A model generated the notes under the pieces. It searched no databases, was not told where the DNA came from, and worked only from the letters and a program-made list of their open reading frames with translations. A stretch of 64,000 bases of DNA from Piper betle. Its lineage: Eukaryota > Streptophyta > Magnoliopsida > Piperales > Piperaceae. The DNA lies in contig JAURVB010013855.1 of assembly GCA_033002965.1 (NCBI GenBank), positions 1-64,000 of the forward strand, read 5' to 3'. The translations under genes and the position numbers were made by a program. Positions 34,100-45,859 of the stretch are shown piece by piece (within the stretch, counting starts at the first letter, position 1; every line of letters begins with the position of its first letter).

Positions 34100-35290
34100 T
34101 TGACAGGTACCAGTCAACTCTTACTGCCGACGCATTCGCCGCCAACGTCGACACCCTCCTCGGCCTCTTCTCCCCGGCGGCGACGGCGAGATCTGCGCGA
34201 TCCTCGACGAGATCCGGGCCAAGAACCGGGAGCGCGCGGAGAAGAAGGGGGCGCTCCGGTGCGTGCAGGCGATGGAGGATCTGGTCCGGCGGTTGGGGAC
34301 GGTGGGGGATGGATCCGATGCTCACAGGTATTGTTCCTTATTGTTTTGGTCTTTATAGTCTTGGTGAATGATGTGTTGATGGGTATTTTTGGTTGGCGAT
34401 GGATCTGGTTTTTCTCTGTTGTTTTTTGAGCTCTGGATCGGAGATTTTGGTGCTTGCTGGGTTGGCTAGTGAATTGAGTGTTGATTTGGGGAAGGAGGCG
34501 TTGTGTGATGTTGTTGTGTCAATTTTTGCACGGCGGCTGCAAAGTGAGGATCTTTGAGATCGGAGGTAGTGATTTTGGGCGCTTTTGTTGGTTTGATGTT
34601 TGGATTAAGTGGTTTGGTGGTTTCTCATGCTAGGTGCCATATTATCAGCGTCTGAATTGCTTCTACTGCTTGCCAGTTAAATTGTTTGCAGGAAGCTGGA
34701 ATCTGCTTGGGATTCTTTGTGTAATTGAATCTATTGCATGCGTTTGGATATGTTTAGAGCGATTGATGGTTGTTATATAGAAACTATTCCTGATGAGTGT
34801 TGATTGCGCTAGAATTATGTCTATGGTTTTGAGGGAAGTAAACTGGGTTTTAAGCTATTGATTTCAGCTTTTTTTGTATTTGTTATAGGAGACGAACTTC
34901 TCTCAGGTTCATACCCATACAAGGAAATTTTCAATGGCGTGCTTTGGGAAGTAAAAGGAAAGGCCAGAATACTTATTTTCAACTATTTAGATTGCTCTTG
35001 AAAGAAAAGGAGGTGCGGAGGTTGGGCAACGAGCAGTACAAAAGGGGAGCTTTGCGGAGGCTCTTTGTTGCTACAGTATTTGACGACTACAGCACTGTTA
35101 GTGACTCTTTCCTTATAAAGAAGGAGAAATCACTGATTGTGCAGCCAGCCATGTGACCACAGGGGATGGACCTTCATTTGGTTGGGTATTCACTACAGAT
35201 TTTCTCAAGGCCCTAATAAAGAAGCTCGGTAAAAACAATAATGACTGGGAGCAACATGTTGTCGATCGTGGAGCTCCAATGTTCTGATTG
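34100..35290 (+). pseudogene. Broken TPR-type gene relic
   Basis: A GC-rich exon-like stretch (34100-34330) reads ICAILDEIRAKNRERAEKKG and CVQAMEDLVRRLG in one frame, after a different frame at its start, and is followed by a donor-like AG/GTATTG. About 34990-35070 reads EVRRLGNEQYKRG and then, one frame over, SFAEALCCYS. Together these match a TPR helix pair of the type found in TTL-like TPR proteins. A further piece (35150-35289, GWVFTTDFLKALIKKLG) is unassigned. Frames shift at runs such as AAAAGGGG. The parts are plausible but the parent gene is not certain. Confidence 0.4.
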
Positions 35291-35299
35291 ATGCTGTCC

Positions 35300-36390
35300 A
35301 AAGTTGAACCTGGAGGGGGTAAGTTTCCTCTTCTACCACCTATCCAGTGATCTCGCATGGTTGGGGGGACATGGTCTAGCATTTATGCGAGAACAAGTGA
35401 CAAAGTTTTCCCAGTGACATGCTTTTCCTTAACTTCAACCTTCCACTTTTACCCAAGTTTTGAGATTGGCTATGTAAAGACAATTCACAAAATACTGTGT
35501 ACAACACATAGAATTTGATTTTTGCATAAGCGTTAAGACATCCTTTTAGTGGTTAAGGCCTTGATAGGTTTAGATATATGGTTGAAAATGGAATGCATAT
35601 ATGGTAGAAAATCAGAATGCTTTCCTGTTTGCATGGTGCTTACCTCTATTCTGGCGGAAATGGATGGACGGGCCTCTCTTCTGTTTGTCATACTGTGCTG
35701 AATTTTATGGCTGCAATCAGCCAACTGGTGCTCCTACTATACGGCTTAATTATTGGCAAGAAAAAGTGCATCTGCTCTTGTGGGGTGTTGAAGAAGAATC
35801 CTTCTTCTCGACCAAATATTTTTTGGGATTTCAAACCGGCATTTCCCTCATATTACATGGTGTCGCCTGCTGAAGATCCTAGTAGAGCAGGACGGTTTGA
35901 GAGAGGCAGATTTCGATCATGTGCATTTCTCATACTCCAACAGTTCAACTAGATGTGAATGGAAGTAGAAACAGCAGTCTGACCGGATTGTAGATTTAAA
36001 ACATAGTGTCTTCTAGTGTATGTGAAATTTGTTGTCTTCTTATAATGAGTAATTATGTTATTCTTTTTGTTGCATGACAATATCAAAATTTTGTACAAAA
36101 TAGATAAATGGCATAATTTGTTGCATTTCTATTTCATCTGGTCGCAAGGAAGATAAATGGCAGCCACCAAATTCTATATTCAACATTTATTAGTTACCAT
36201 TTTGACTTTGAATAATACAATTGTCGATATCAGAGAATAAGAACTATGGGATTTTCACTGTGTATGGCCAACTATCTGTACCCAAAAACTCTTTAAATAA
36301 GCACAACATATATTTTCTTCTTTTAAAGGTATGTTTGAAAATTTTTGTAATCAAAGAAATCATGAATTTCCTTATTTGGTTCACAACCAT
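35300..36390. other. Intergenic DNA
   Basis: No supported gene. Short open frames around 35600-35950 do not resemble known proteins. Confidence 0.3.
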
Positions 36391-36392
36391 GA

Positions 36393-37515
36393 TCAATCAT
36401 CTCTTTCCACATTCCAAGGGCTCAACACTTCTATTTGCTTTAAAAAACCTTTTATCATGGAGTTGTAAGTAAGAATATATGGAGAAAGGCCTTTAATATA
36501 CACTTCCAGCAAAAAACGCCGAGCTTCATCAATGTTATCTTCGTGACAAAGGCCATCGATAAGGGCAGTGAATATAACAACATTAGGATTGTGGCCTTTC
36601 TTAGTCAGAACCTTCCACAACTTCATGGCCTCTTCTGAATTGCCAGATTTGAAGAAGCCACTGACAAGAGAAGAGTACACAAAATCATTCGGAGAACCAC
36701 CTCGTTTCTCCATCAAATACATCACCCTGGTTGCTTTAGACGGTCACCCCTGCTTCACAAGACCGTCAATTATAATCCCAAAGGTGACCTCAGTTGGTTT
36801 ACAATTATGCAAAACCATTTGATTCAAAGGATGGAAGCCTTATCCATCTTACCTTTAAGGCACAAGCCATGAATAAGAGTATTGAATGTTACCTCCTTCG
36901 GAATGCAACCTTTGAGCAACATGTTATCAAACAGCTTTGATGCCCTGCTCATATCTCCCTTCCTACTGTCCATTTATCAACATGTTATATATAACATTAG
37001 TTGGAAAGCAACCTTCAATGAGTATATCATCAAGTAAAGCCATTGCCTCATCAATCTTACCTTCCTTGCACATTCCATCCATTAGAGTGGAATAAGTAAA
37101 AACGTCACGCCTGCATTTACGAAAATGCATCTCCCTGAAAACTCCACTGCACCATCTACTGATCCTTGTCTGCACATTGCCTTGATAACGAAATTGAAAG
37201 TTAGAAAATTTGGGGATATGCCCATTGAATTTGTACAAGAAAAAGGCTTAACGCCTGGTCAAGCAATCTTGCCCGCACAAGAATGTTGAGAACTGTGTTA
37301 AAAGATAGAACTATTCATTTACTCTGAAAATCAATCTTCATACTGTTAAACAACTTCACAGCTTTGTCAAACAAACTTGCCTTTCCATAAGCTTTAATCA
37401 CAATAATCAAAATCTGTTGTGTAACAACTCTACGCTCAGTCTTCATTTGATTCAAAACCTGATCCAAGGTTTCAACATCCCCATTTTCAATGGAGCTCTG
37501 ATCTCGCAATCCCAT
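36393..37515 (-). pseudogene. Broken P-class PPR gene, EMB1025-like
   Basis: From an ATG at 37515, minus-strand pieces in different frames form successive pentatricopeptide repeats: VLNQMKTERRVV…KAYGKASLFDKAVKLFNSM (37315-37515), DVFTYSTLMDGMCKEGKIDEAM (about 37115-36970), NTLIHGLCLKGKMDKAS and PTEVTFGIIIDGLVKQG (36740-36960), and NDFVYSSLVSGFFKSGNSEEAM (36393-36725). The N-terminal part resembles Arabidopsis EMB1025 (At4g20090), an organelle RNA-binding protein needed in embryos. At least three frame changes and a missing C-terminus make this copy non-functional unless the indels are assembly errors. Confidence 0.75.
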
Positions 37516-37960
37516 TCAATCATCATTAAATGCACTATAGTCCTACAGAATCCCACCAAAATCTAATCTTTAACAACCTACCTATCACCGCCCCCATGTA
37601 AACGTGTTGCAAAACAACAAATAGACCATACCTAAATTCATTTACAACAAACAAAATAAAAATGCACACGGATTGAATCGTCATCAAACATTAGACCATC
37701 TCACAACTCTATCCAAAATACACCACTAAAAAGGAAAACAGACAATAAAAATCATTATCCTAACTCACCCCACCAAATTATACAAAAAAAATGGAGCTAC
37801 AACCTCACACAGCTCCATTGAATCGCTATCAAACACGCCAAAGTCCATAGAATCCCCCTCCACCCATGCCCCCCGCCCCCTAAAATCCAACCTTTGACAC
37901 TCTGGCCACCACCAATCATATTGACAAACAACAGCCACACAATATGTCAATCTATTCATG
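37516..37960. other. Intergenic DNA
   Basis: 5' flank of the PPR relic. No features are supported. Confidence 0.3.
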
Positions 37961-37974
37961 ACGCATTAAAAAAA

Positions 37975-38300
37975 CACTTACAGAAGAGGGACAGAGAAGG
38001 AATACCGATCGAGGGCGGGAAGCAGTTGTAGCCAATTGATGGAATCCAACCGGGCGAGAAGCAACGTTGGAGGGGAGAGAAGCAGCGCGGCTAGCACTGG
38101 GGGACGAAGGCAAGAAGCGGTGGGCGCTGGCAATGGGCAAGACGAGAAGCTTCGTTGGGCAAGGGAGAAGCGGCGAGTGCCGGCCAGTGAGAAGCAGAGG
38201 GCGAGAACTACCGGGCACTGGTTGTTGGGAAGCAATTGCCACCCTTAAAATTCATCCAACGGTGGATAAAATATAGCACAACTAACTTGGTTGTGCTTTG
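37975..38300 (-). repeat. GC-rich repeat ending in stem-loop copy 3
   Basis: A GC-rich tract (37980-38240), open on the minus strand but with low-complexity Ser/Pro/Arg sequence, is followed by CATCCAACGGTGGAT and the hairpin AGCACAAC (38275-38282) / GTTGTGCT (38290-38297), then GCTGCAGCACA. Order and spacing match the stem-loop at 3.3 kb, and the hairpin part matches the copy at 29.4 kb. Confidence 0.55.
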
Positions 38301-38679
38301 CTGCAGCACATACTTCTTTTTCCCTTAATAAAAACAAGTAGTTATTTGAGATTCGTTTAACGAAGATATAATTCAAATAAAAAAATTAATCAAATTATTT
38401 TTTATTTGAGAAAATTAAAATTATATTTACAGTTAAAATTGATGGGAATCAACCACTAAGAAATTAAATTATTATAATTTATCTTATTATTTAATAAAAT
38501 TTTATTTATATAATTATACGTTGAACAAATATTTAGTAAAGATTTTTTGATTAATGTCCGGGTCAGAGTGGAGATCTGTAACTCGGGCGCGATAAAAAGG
38601 GAGTCCGACTCCGAGCGAGGAAGGAGGCCAAAGGTAGATTACCTAGATCTCCGGACACAAGAGGGGAATCGGCCATCCA

Positions 38680-41600
38680 ATGTCTGCCCATCGCGTCTCT
38701 GGTTCGCAGTCGGGGAAGCGCGGCAAGACCTTCGCCACATTCAAAGAGGTTCACTTTCTTAGTTTTTTTTTCTTTTTTTGTTTGTCCTTACCGTTCTCGC
38801 AAATCGAATTCTTTATCTGGTAAAAAATAATGTGGAAAGGGTTGTGCGTTTTTTGTCTTTGTAGATTCGTCTTCTGTTTTAAAAAAAATGTCTTTCTTGG
38901 GTAGTTCATTAAAGGAGTGTGTTGCAGCTCCGAGTTCCTTGAAATTGTTTCTGATTTTTTTACTTGTTTCTACTGCTTACTCATTAATTACTCGATTTGA
39001 GCTAAGATAAGTGTAAATTATGAATTTTTACCGTAGCGTAGATCTGATGCGAGCTCATAAAATGCAAACGAAGAGTTGGAAGGGCGAACCTTAAATACAC
39101 TGCTGTTTATTGAAGGCATCGAGCTAAGTAGACTTCCTAGTTTACATTTTTGAATTCTAAAGTTGGGGATTTTGTGAAGTGGCGAAGCCACGTGATTCGT
39201 GTTGTAATCAGAATGGGGTTTACATCATAGGGAAGTTAACTTTTATTTTAGGGGTAATGATGCTTAGTTGGAGCAGTGACAACATTTGTTAAGAATTGAC
39301 CATTCATATTGTGTTTTCTGTTTAAGCCATTCCATTTGTAACTACCCTCAGCTCTTCTCTTGCGTATCATTACATTTGTGCAGTTTGTTTCTTGACACGT
39401 TATGGTGCCACTGTCTATAATTCAATAAATAATCATACTAAACTTATTAGATGTAGAGTAGATGACGATCGTGATCACCTAGTTGTTGCATCTCAGAGAA
39501 GAGTCTGAGTGGAGAAGAGACCAGAGATGCGGATTTGCAGAGGAGAAGAGTCATGGAAGCCATGGGAGAAGAAAGGAAGGCTGTTTTTTGTTGTGCCTAA
39601 AATCAAGGGATGACACCACACTTTTGTTCACTTTTCCTTGAGTTTACGTGTGGATTTCAAATGCAATCTTTTACAATATGAAGTCACCCAACACCCCATC
39701 TTCCATCGGCAACTCCAAATCACTATCTTCCCTCCTCTTACGCTCCGGCACGACCCACCACCTCCGGCAACTCCATGCTCGTCTCGTTGTCCTTTCCCTC
39801 CACCACCACCAATCCCTCCTCTCAAATCTTATCTCCCTCTCCTTCCTCTTCCAATCCCGGTCCTACGCCTTCACCCTCTTTTCCTGTTACCCCTCCACAC
39901 ACCTCCTCAACACCCTTCTCCACTCTCTCTCCCAATCACCATCTTTGCATTCCTCCGCCTTCCCTCTTTATCTCCTCCACCTCCGTCACTCCACTACTTC
40001 TCCCAACTGCTTCACCTTTCCTTCGTTATTCAATATGTGCACTTTAGCGTTTTCTTCGCTCAACCTGCATCGTGGGATCCACTCCCATGTTTTGAAGTTT
40101 GGTACCCACTTGGACGTTTATGTCGGCACAGCTTTGTTAGATTGCTATTGTAAGTTGGGGGATATTAGCGTCTGCCCGGCGGGTATTTGATGAAATGCCT
40201 GATCGGAGTGTGGTGACATATAATTCAATTATTTTGGGGCTGGGTAAGTTTGGGGAGGTGGAACTGGCAAGGAAGGTGTTTGAGGAAATGTCAGCAAGAA
40301 ATATCCTGTCTTGGACGTGTATGATTGCAACATATGCGAGGAATGGATATTATTGCGAGACTTTGGGGCTTTTTGATTTGATGAGATTGGAGGGGGTAAG
40401 GCCGAGCGAGTACACTTTGGTGAGTGTTCTGTCAGCCTGTGCGAATTTGGGGGCGCTTGGTCTTGGGAGAAAGGTCCATGGACTACTGGAGGATGAGGGT
40501 TATGTGATAGACTTATTTGTTTGTAGCGCACTCATTGACATGTATTCCAAATGTGGCATGGTGGGTGATGCTCTTCAAGTTTTTGACAAGATTGCTGATA
40601 AAAATGTTGTCGTCTGTAGTGCAATGATAATGGGATTAGCAATAAATGGTAGAGGATTGGATGCAATAGGTGTATATGAAGAAATGAAATTGAAGGCTAT
40701 AGCTCCCAATGACATTACTTTTGTTGGTCTACTATGTGCTTGTTGTCACATGGGCTTGGTAGCTGAAGGTCGGGAATATTTTAGATGTATGAGCGAAGAA
40801 TACTCCATTTCTCCAAAGCTTCAACACTATACTTGTATGGTGGATATTCTTGGTCGGTCTGGTCATCTTGAGGAGGCATATCAATTTATCATGAATATGC
40901 CCATTGCTCCTGATGTTGTTGTGTGGGGATCTATGCTAGGCGCATGCAAGATTCACAAAAAATATGAATTAGGTAAAATTGCTGCTAAAAGAATCCTGGA
41001 GTTAGACCCAAGACATTCTGGAAGTCTTGTGTACCAATCTAGTATGTTCGCTCAATCTGGAAACTTGGATGGTGTGAAGAAGGTAAGCCGGAGAATGGGC
41101 ACCACTGGTGTGAAGAAAACACCTGGAATGAGTTGGATAGAGTTCCATAATTCAGTTCATCAATTTTTTGCTGGTGATATGTGTCATCCCGAAGCAGATG
41201 AGATCTACACAAAGTTGGATGAGCTTGCCAAACTGTTAGAGGCTGAAGGCTATTCACCTGATTTGGACTCAATAAGGGGTGACTTAGAGGAAGAGGAGAA
41301 GGGAAGGTCATTGTTTTATCATAGTGAAAAGTTAGCCCTTGCATTTGGGCTCATCAAATATCCAGAAGGGAGCTCTATAAGGATAGTAAAGAATCTACGC
41401 ATTTGCACTGATTGCCACACAGTGATCAAGCACATTAGCAAGATTGTAAGGAGGGAAATTATAGTGAGAGACAATAACAGGTTTCATCATTTTAAAGAGG
41501 GAATGTGTTCTTGCCGAGACTATTGGTAGTTTTCGGAGGCATCCGGTTTCAACCTACATGATTGTTCAAGTCCACTGATTATAGTTGAGTTAAATGAGTC

Positions 41601-43305
41601 GAGATCTGTAACTCGGACTCAATAAGAAAGTTCTCTGAAATAGATAGAGCAAGAAAGAACCGTGCAAAGTTGCAGTCTTTATCTTGTATTTTTTTTTCTT
41701 TTTTGAATTTTTGTGGAAGGGGTAGTGTTGTTCTTGTAGTTTTTTTAGATTCATCTTTTTTTTTTATCTGTTTGGTCTTTTTGGATAGTTGAATAAAGAA
41801 ATATGATTCAGATGCAAGTTTCTTGTGCGTGTTTCTGATTTTTGGGATTTCTTTTGATTTTTTACTCTATTTCGTCATTTTTTATGCAAGATTAATTCGA
41901 TCAACTGGAATTAGTGAGTCAATGTTATGGAAATTGGTTCTTGTAGTTTTTGCAGACTTGCCCTTTTAAAGTCTTTTTGGATTGTTGAAGAAGTTTGTTG
42001 CAGCTGTGGATTGCTTTAGCTTGTTTCTGATTTTCTTTTAAATACTTTTTGCAATGTGAGTTTGTGGAAAGGGTTGTAGTGAGTTTGATCTTACTGGAAT
42101 GTATGGCTAATTATAATGGATCAAGTGAAAACCAAAATGAAATGTTGTTTTTTTCTGCCTGGTTTGAAGTTTGTGTTTGTGAATAAATCTGTTGACATTC
42201 TTTATGTTAATTCAACAACCTTCTACTGTTTACTCATTGAATTGCTCAAGATGTGCAAGATAAGTGTAAATTATAAGTTTTTACCACATCATAGATCATA
42301 TGCGAACTCATAAAGTGGGACGAAGAGTTCGACGAACTAACCTCAAGGACACTGCTATTTCTTGAAGACGTTGAGCTGAATGAAACTTCCTGCTGTACTT
42401 TTTTGTATTCTAAAGTCGAGGATTTATGAAGTGGGAAGACATGAATTCATGTTGTAATCACATGGATCCTAGTTTAGGATCCATGTCCCCAACCCCCTTT
42501 GGTAGCAGGAGTGTTTGCTGTTTCATATTAGTAATGACAAAATACGTTAAGGGCTTCACCACACGTGTTGTGTTTGGTGTTTAAACCATTATATTTTAAT
42601 TTCAGTCAGCAGTGTTATATGTTGTGTTCACGGTTGAAGCCATTACATTTTGGTTTCACTCGGCAGTTCTCTTGCTTGCCATTATCACATTTGTGCAGTT
42701 TGTTTCTTGATATATTACAATATCACTGTCTATAATTTAACGAGTGAAACTCATGATACTAAGCTTATCATTTTTAGAGTAGATGACAATGGTTGTCATT
42801 CTCTTTGGCATCTTCTTTCTGGTCTTTGATCCATATAACTACTTTCTTGCAGAAATCATGCGAGTCAGTCAGTACCTATGCTGCGCAGTGTAATAAGTGC
42901 TTCAAGTGGACTACTATTCCAACAAAGGAAGAATATGAAAAAATTCGCTGCAAATTTATAGAGGATCCATGGGTCTGCGACAGGAAGCCTGGCCGTTCTT
43001 GTGATAGCCCTGCTGATATTGAGTATGATTCATCTCGGCTGTGGGTCATAGACAAACCTAACATTCCAAGGCCTCCTGCTGGTTTTGAAAGAATTTTGGT
43101 TGCTAGGAGCGACTACTCCAAGTTTGATGTATATTATATTACCCCAAGCGGGAAAAGAGTGAGAAGCATTCGAGAAGTGCAGGAGTTCATTGAGAAGTTT
43201 CCGAAATACAAAGATGTAGCTTTGTCGGATTTTAGTTTTACAAATCCCAAGGTACCCAAGGTTGCGAAAATTGGTACTACTGAAGCGAATGGTGAGGATA
43301 TTTAA
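38680..43305 (+). CDS. MBD4: CW-zinc-finger / methyl-CpG-binding-domain protein, MBD4-like
   Basis: Exon 1 38680..38748 (ATG, 23 codons, donor GAG/GTTCAC) joins exon 2 42853..43305 (acceptor TTGCAG) in frame to give 173 residues. A CW-type zinc finger begins at CNKCFKWTTIPT and its later cysteines lie in VCDRKPGRSCD. The MBD follows: DKPNIPRPPAGFERILVARS, YYITPSGKRVRSIREVQEFI and YKDVALSDFSF. Length and order fit Arabidopsis MBD4 (At3g63030), a small nuclear protein of the MBD1/2/4/12 group. CW domains read H3 methylation, and these plant MBDs often bind methylated DNA weakly or not at all. The 4.1-kb intron holds a complete PPR gene on the same strand. Confidence 0.88.
38760..39470 (+). repeat. 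Duplicated intron segment, left copy
   Basis: This matches the right copy (~41600-42790) over long stretches in the same order: GTTTCTACTGCTTACTCATT, GATAAGTGTAAATTAT, TTTTTACC-CA-AG-TC, CACTGCT-TTT-TTGAAG, TGTTGTAATCA, CAGTTTGTTTCTTGA and AGAGTAGATGAC. Even the leader string GAGATCTGTAACTCGG (38568) recurs at 41604. The two copies flank the nested PPR gene as direct repeats. Confidence 0.7.
39678..41529 (+). CDS. DYW-class PPR protein, nested in the MBD4-like intron, one frameshift
   Basis: An ATG at 39678 starts a frame to about 40177. A one-base change of frame in the CCC run at 40175-40177 then leads to the frame ending at 41529. Without that extra base the protein would be 616 residues with no intron. 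PLS-type repeats are visible, for example RSVVTYNSIILGLGKFGEVE, NILSWTCMIATYARNG, LFVCSALIDMYSKCGMV and NVVVCSAMIMGLA. They are followed by the E region (PGMSWIEFHNSVHQFFAGD) and a complete DYW domain with YHSEKLALAFGL, the HxE and CxxCH cytidine-deaminase motifs, and the terminal CSCRDYW. Such proteins edit C to U in organelle transcripts. The single homopolymer indel may be a sequencing error, otherwise it is a recent pseudogene. The sense strand equals that of the host gene. Confidence 0.85.
41600..42790 (+). repeat. Duplicated intron segment, right copy
   Basis: Second copy of the sequence at 38568-39470, starting with the leader-like GAGATCTGTAACTCGG. It is longer because part of it (41690-41830 and 42000-42100) is itself reiterated: GTTGCAGCT-…GTTTCTGATTTT and TTTGTGGAA-GGG occur twice. 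No copy of the coding part of exon 1 is seen. Confidence 0.65.
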
Positions 43306-44090
43306 AGGAGCTGGTACCGGAAGGTCTTTCATAGTTAAGCATTCTCTAGTCGAGAGGAAGTAAAGCAGTTCTAATGAGAAATCATTGACGCTGTGGACGC
43401 CGACTTGCTTTCTAGTGTGGTATGTTTCTGTTGTATTAAAACTAGGTAGGTGGTTTGTGCAGTATATATTTCTCTCCGAAGGACTTGATTTTGAAGTGGA
43501 TGTTGACTATGAACGTTTATATGCCGGGAACGCGACCCATTTAAGCGTACTACGCAACGGATGAACCATGACAGGAAGATATGTGTTGTGAGTAGCACAA
43601 GTGAATCCTGCCTTGTTTTCGCCGGTCGTGCGAGCTGAATACCCGATATGGGAGAAGCTCAAAGCTTGCTGCCAAGGTCTTGTTTTTCTTTTACCTCAAA
43701 AGCTTTAGTTATGTTTTCGACCGTCTTTGTCTCACCCAGATGGAGGACTGTTGTGACGGCAAAGAAACATAATGAAAACCAAATCCTCTTCTGACCAAAC
43801 GTAGAGAACATGAACATGAATCGTCGTCCCTACATGGCTCCAACGCCGATGAAAGTGAAAAACAGATAAGCATCTGCCAAGTCAAGTTGCTCATTATGTG
43901 TTGATCCCTAAACCACTCCCTGTTTTGCAAGAAACGCGGTTTTTCCCAAGACAAAAATGATTTTTGCCGGTTTGATCGGTAGGATTAGGCGCTAATAAAA
44001 AGGAGGAGCGAATCACAATAATAATACAAGTTGATTGTTTGATCGGTAGCAATAGGTGGTTGCTACAGAAAACGAGGGATTGGAGGGAGT
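43306..44090. other. Intergenic: 3' UTR of the MBD gene and upstream region of the AT74-like gene
   Basis: The first ~250 bases probably include 3' UTR. No other features are recognised. Confidence 0.35.
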
Positions 44091-45308
44091 ATGGCTCAGC
44101 AACAGCAGCAGCAGCACCGGGCTTTGCCGAAGAGGATCATATTGGTGAGGCACGGGGAGAGCCTGGGCAACCTGGACATGTCAGCTTACACCACCACCCC
44201 GGACTACAAGATCCCCCTCACCCCTCTCGGCCTCCACCAGGCCCGCGCCGCCGGCGACCGCATACGCAGCGTCATCCTCTCCGACGACGAGCACCGCCCG
44301 GACTGGAAGGTCCACTTCTACGTCTCCCCCTACGAGCGCACCCGCTCCACTCTTCGTGAGCTGGGCCGCGCCTTCTCCAAGGAGAGGATTGTGGGGGTGA
44401 GGGAGGAGTGCCGGATCCGGGAGCAGGACTTCGGCAACTTCCAGGTGGAGGAGCGGATGAGGGCCGTGAAGGAGACGAGGGAGCGCTTCGGCCGCTTCTT
44501 CTTCCGCTTCCCCGAGGGCGAGTCCGCCGCCGACGTCTTCGATCGCGTCTCAAGTAAGACACCAAAAGTGTTTGTCAAAATTCCGCTGCCACCGTTTGTA
44601 TATGTACCATGTAATATTGCCTAATTGCACGTTTTATATATAAAACACATAAATTTTAATTCTATAAATAAATTCTTATTTAATAATAATAAAACAGATT
44701 ATAATAATTTAGTTTTTTAATTTAGGTAGAAATTATAATAGTTTAATTTATTAATTTTATTATTTTTTAATTTTAATCAGTTAAATAACCTATTTTAATT
44801 TTCAATTTCCTTTTTATTAAGAGTGATATATATATATATATATATATATACATTGATCATCATAATGTATATAATTTTTGGAGGACCAACCATATGTGAA
44901 GGTTTTCTGGAGTCTCTATGGAGGGATATAGACATGAACAGGCTCAGCAGGGAGGGGAACGCCGACGTGAACCTCGTCATCGTCACTCACGGGCTGACGA
45001 CCAGAGTCTTCCTCACCAAGTGGTTCAAGTGGACGGTCGACCAGTTCGAACGCCTCAACAATCCCGGCAACTGTGAGGTTAGGGTCATGCAGCTCGGCTC
45101 GGCCGGAGACTACAGCTTGGCCGTACATCATTCCACCCAAGAGATGGAGCAATGGGGACTTTCCCCTGAGATGATCGCCGACCAGCAATGGCGGGCGTCT
45201 TTCTGCAGAGGGGACTGGAATGATGCCTGCCCCTCCTACTTGAATTCTTTCTTCGACCACCTTGTTGATTCTGATGAGGATGCCGAACAGGCGCTGACCA
45301 TTGATTGA
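44091..45308 (+). CDS. AT74: Phosphoglycerate mutase-like protein, AT74 family
   Basis: Exon 1 44091..44553 (donor CAA/GTAAGA) and exon 2 44902..45308 (acceptor GAAG) join as V-S-S-F-L-E-S in frame, giving 289 residues. After a Gln run, the histidine phosphatase signature LVRHGESLGN supplies the nucleophilic His. VSPYERTRST, a conserved RIREQDFGNFQ block and VTHGLTTRVFL (second His) complete the active site. This matches the plant AT74 group, which is distantly related to phosphoglycerate mutase and whose substrate is not established. The first exon is very GC-rich, the intron is AT-rich with a (TA)n run at ~44825-44851. It appears intact. Confidence 0.9.
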
Positions 45309-45859
45309 GATGTCCATGAGAATGTTCTTTCTTCCATAGATTTACAAATTCAGACCATAATTGTATGTAATGGTTGTTACACAATTTGTGTGTCTGAAAC
45401 CCGAATGTATGTATGATTCGTACATAAATGGAAGACCTATATAAACAGTTGCTGTCATTCTAAGGTCAGTCGGCACATTAAAAGTTGGAACAAGTTCTCC
45501 AGAAAAACAGCCAATCCAGCAAACACCAAGAAATTGTGAAGACAAAATAGTCAGATTAAGCTTAAATGCGCTTCACCCATAAACAAACAGAGTAAATTAG
45601 AGCATGTTCAAAACAGTATACCTAAGGAACTGTTATGGCAACTCCTTTCAAAGGAGATAATGGTCAACATCAGATGTTGAAGTGACAATAATACATCTTA
45701 TGATGAGCAGCACACAAGATCTTTATTAATACATAGTTTGTAAATTGTTGATGTTACTATGAGACATTCAGTAACATCTTCCACTCCACACAAATTATTA
45801 TGATATACGCCCGAAAAGTAATTTATGATCCAAAAAGCTGAAAACAAAATATATATTAG

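Noticed and set aside
37952..38242. Minus-strand Ser/Leu/Pro-rich frame of 96 codons
   Set aside because: Part of the GC-rich repeat adjoining stem-loop copy 3; no homologous family recognised.
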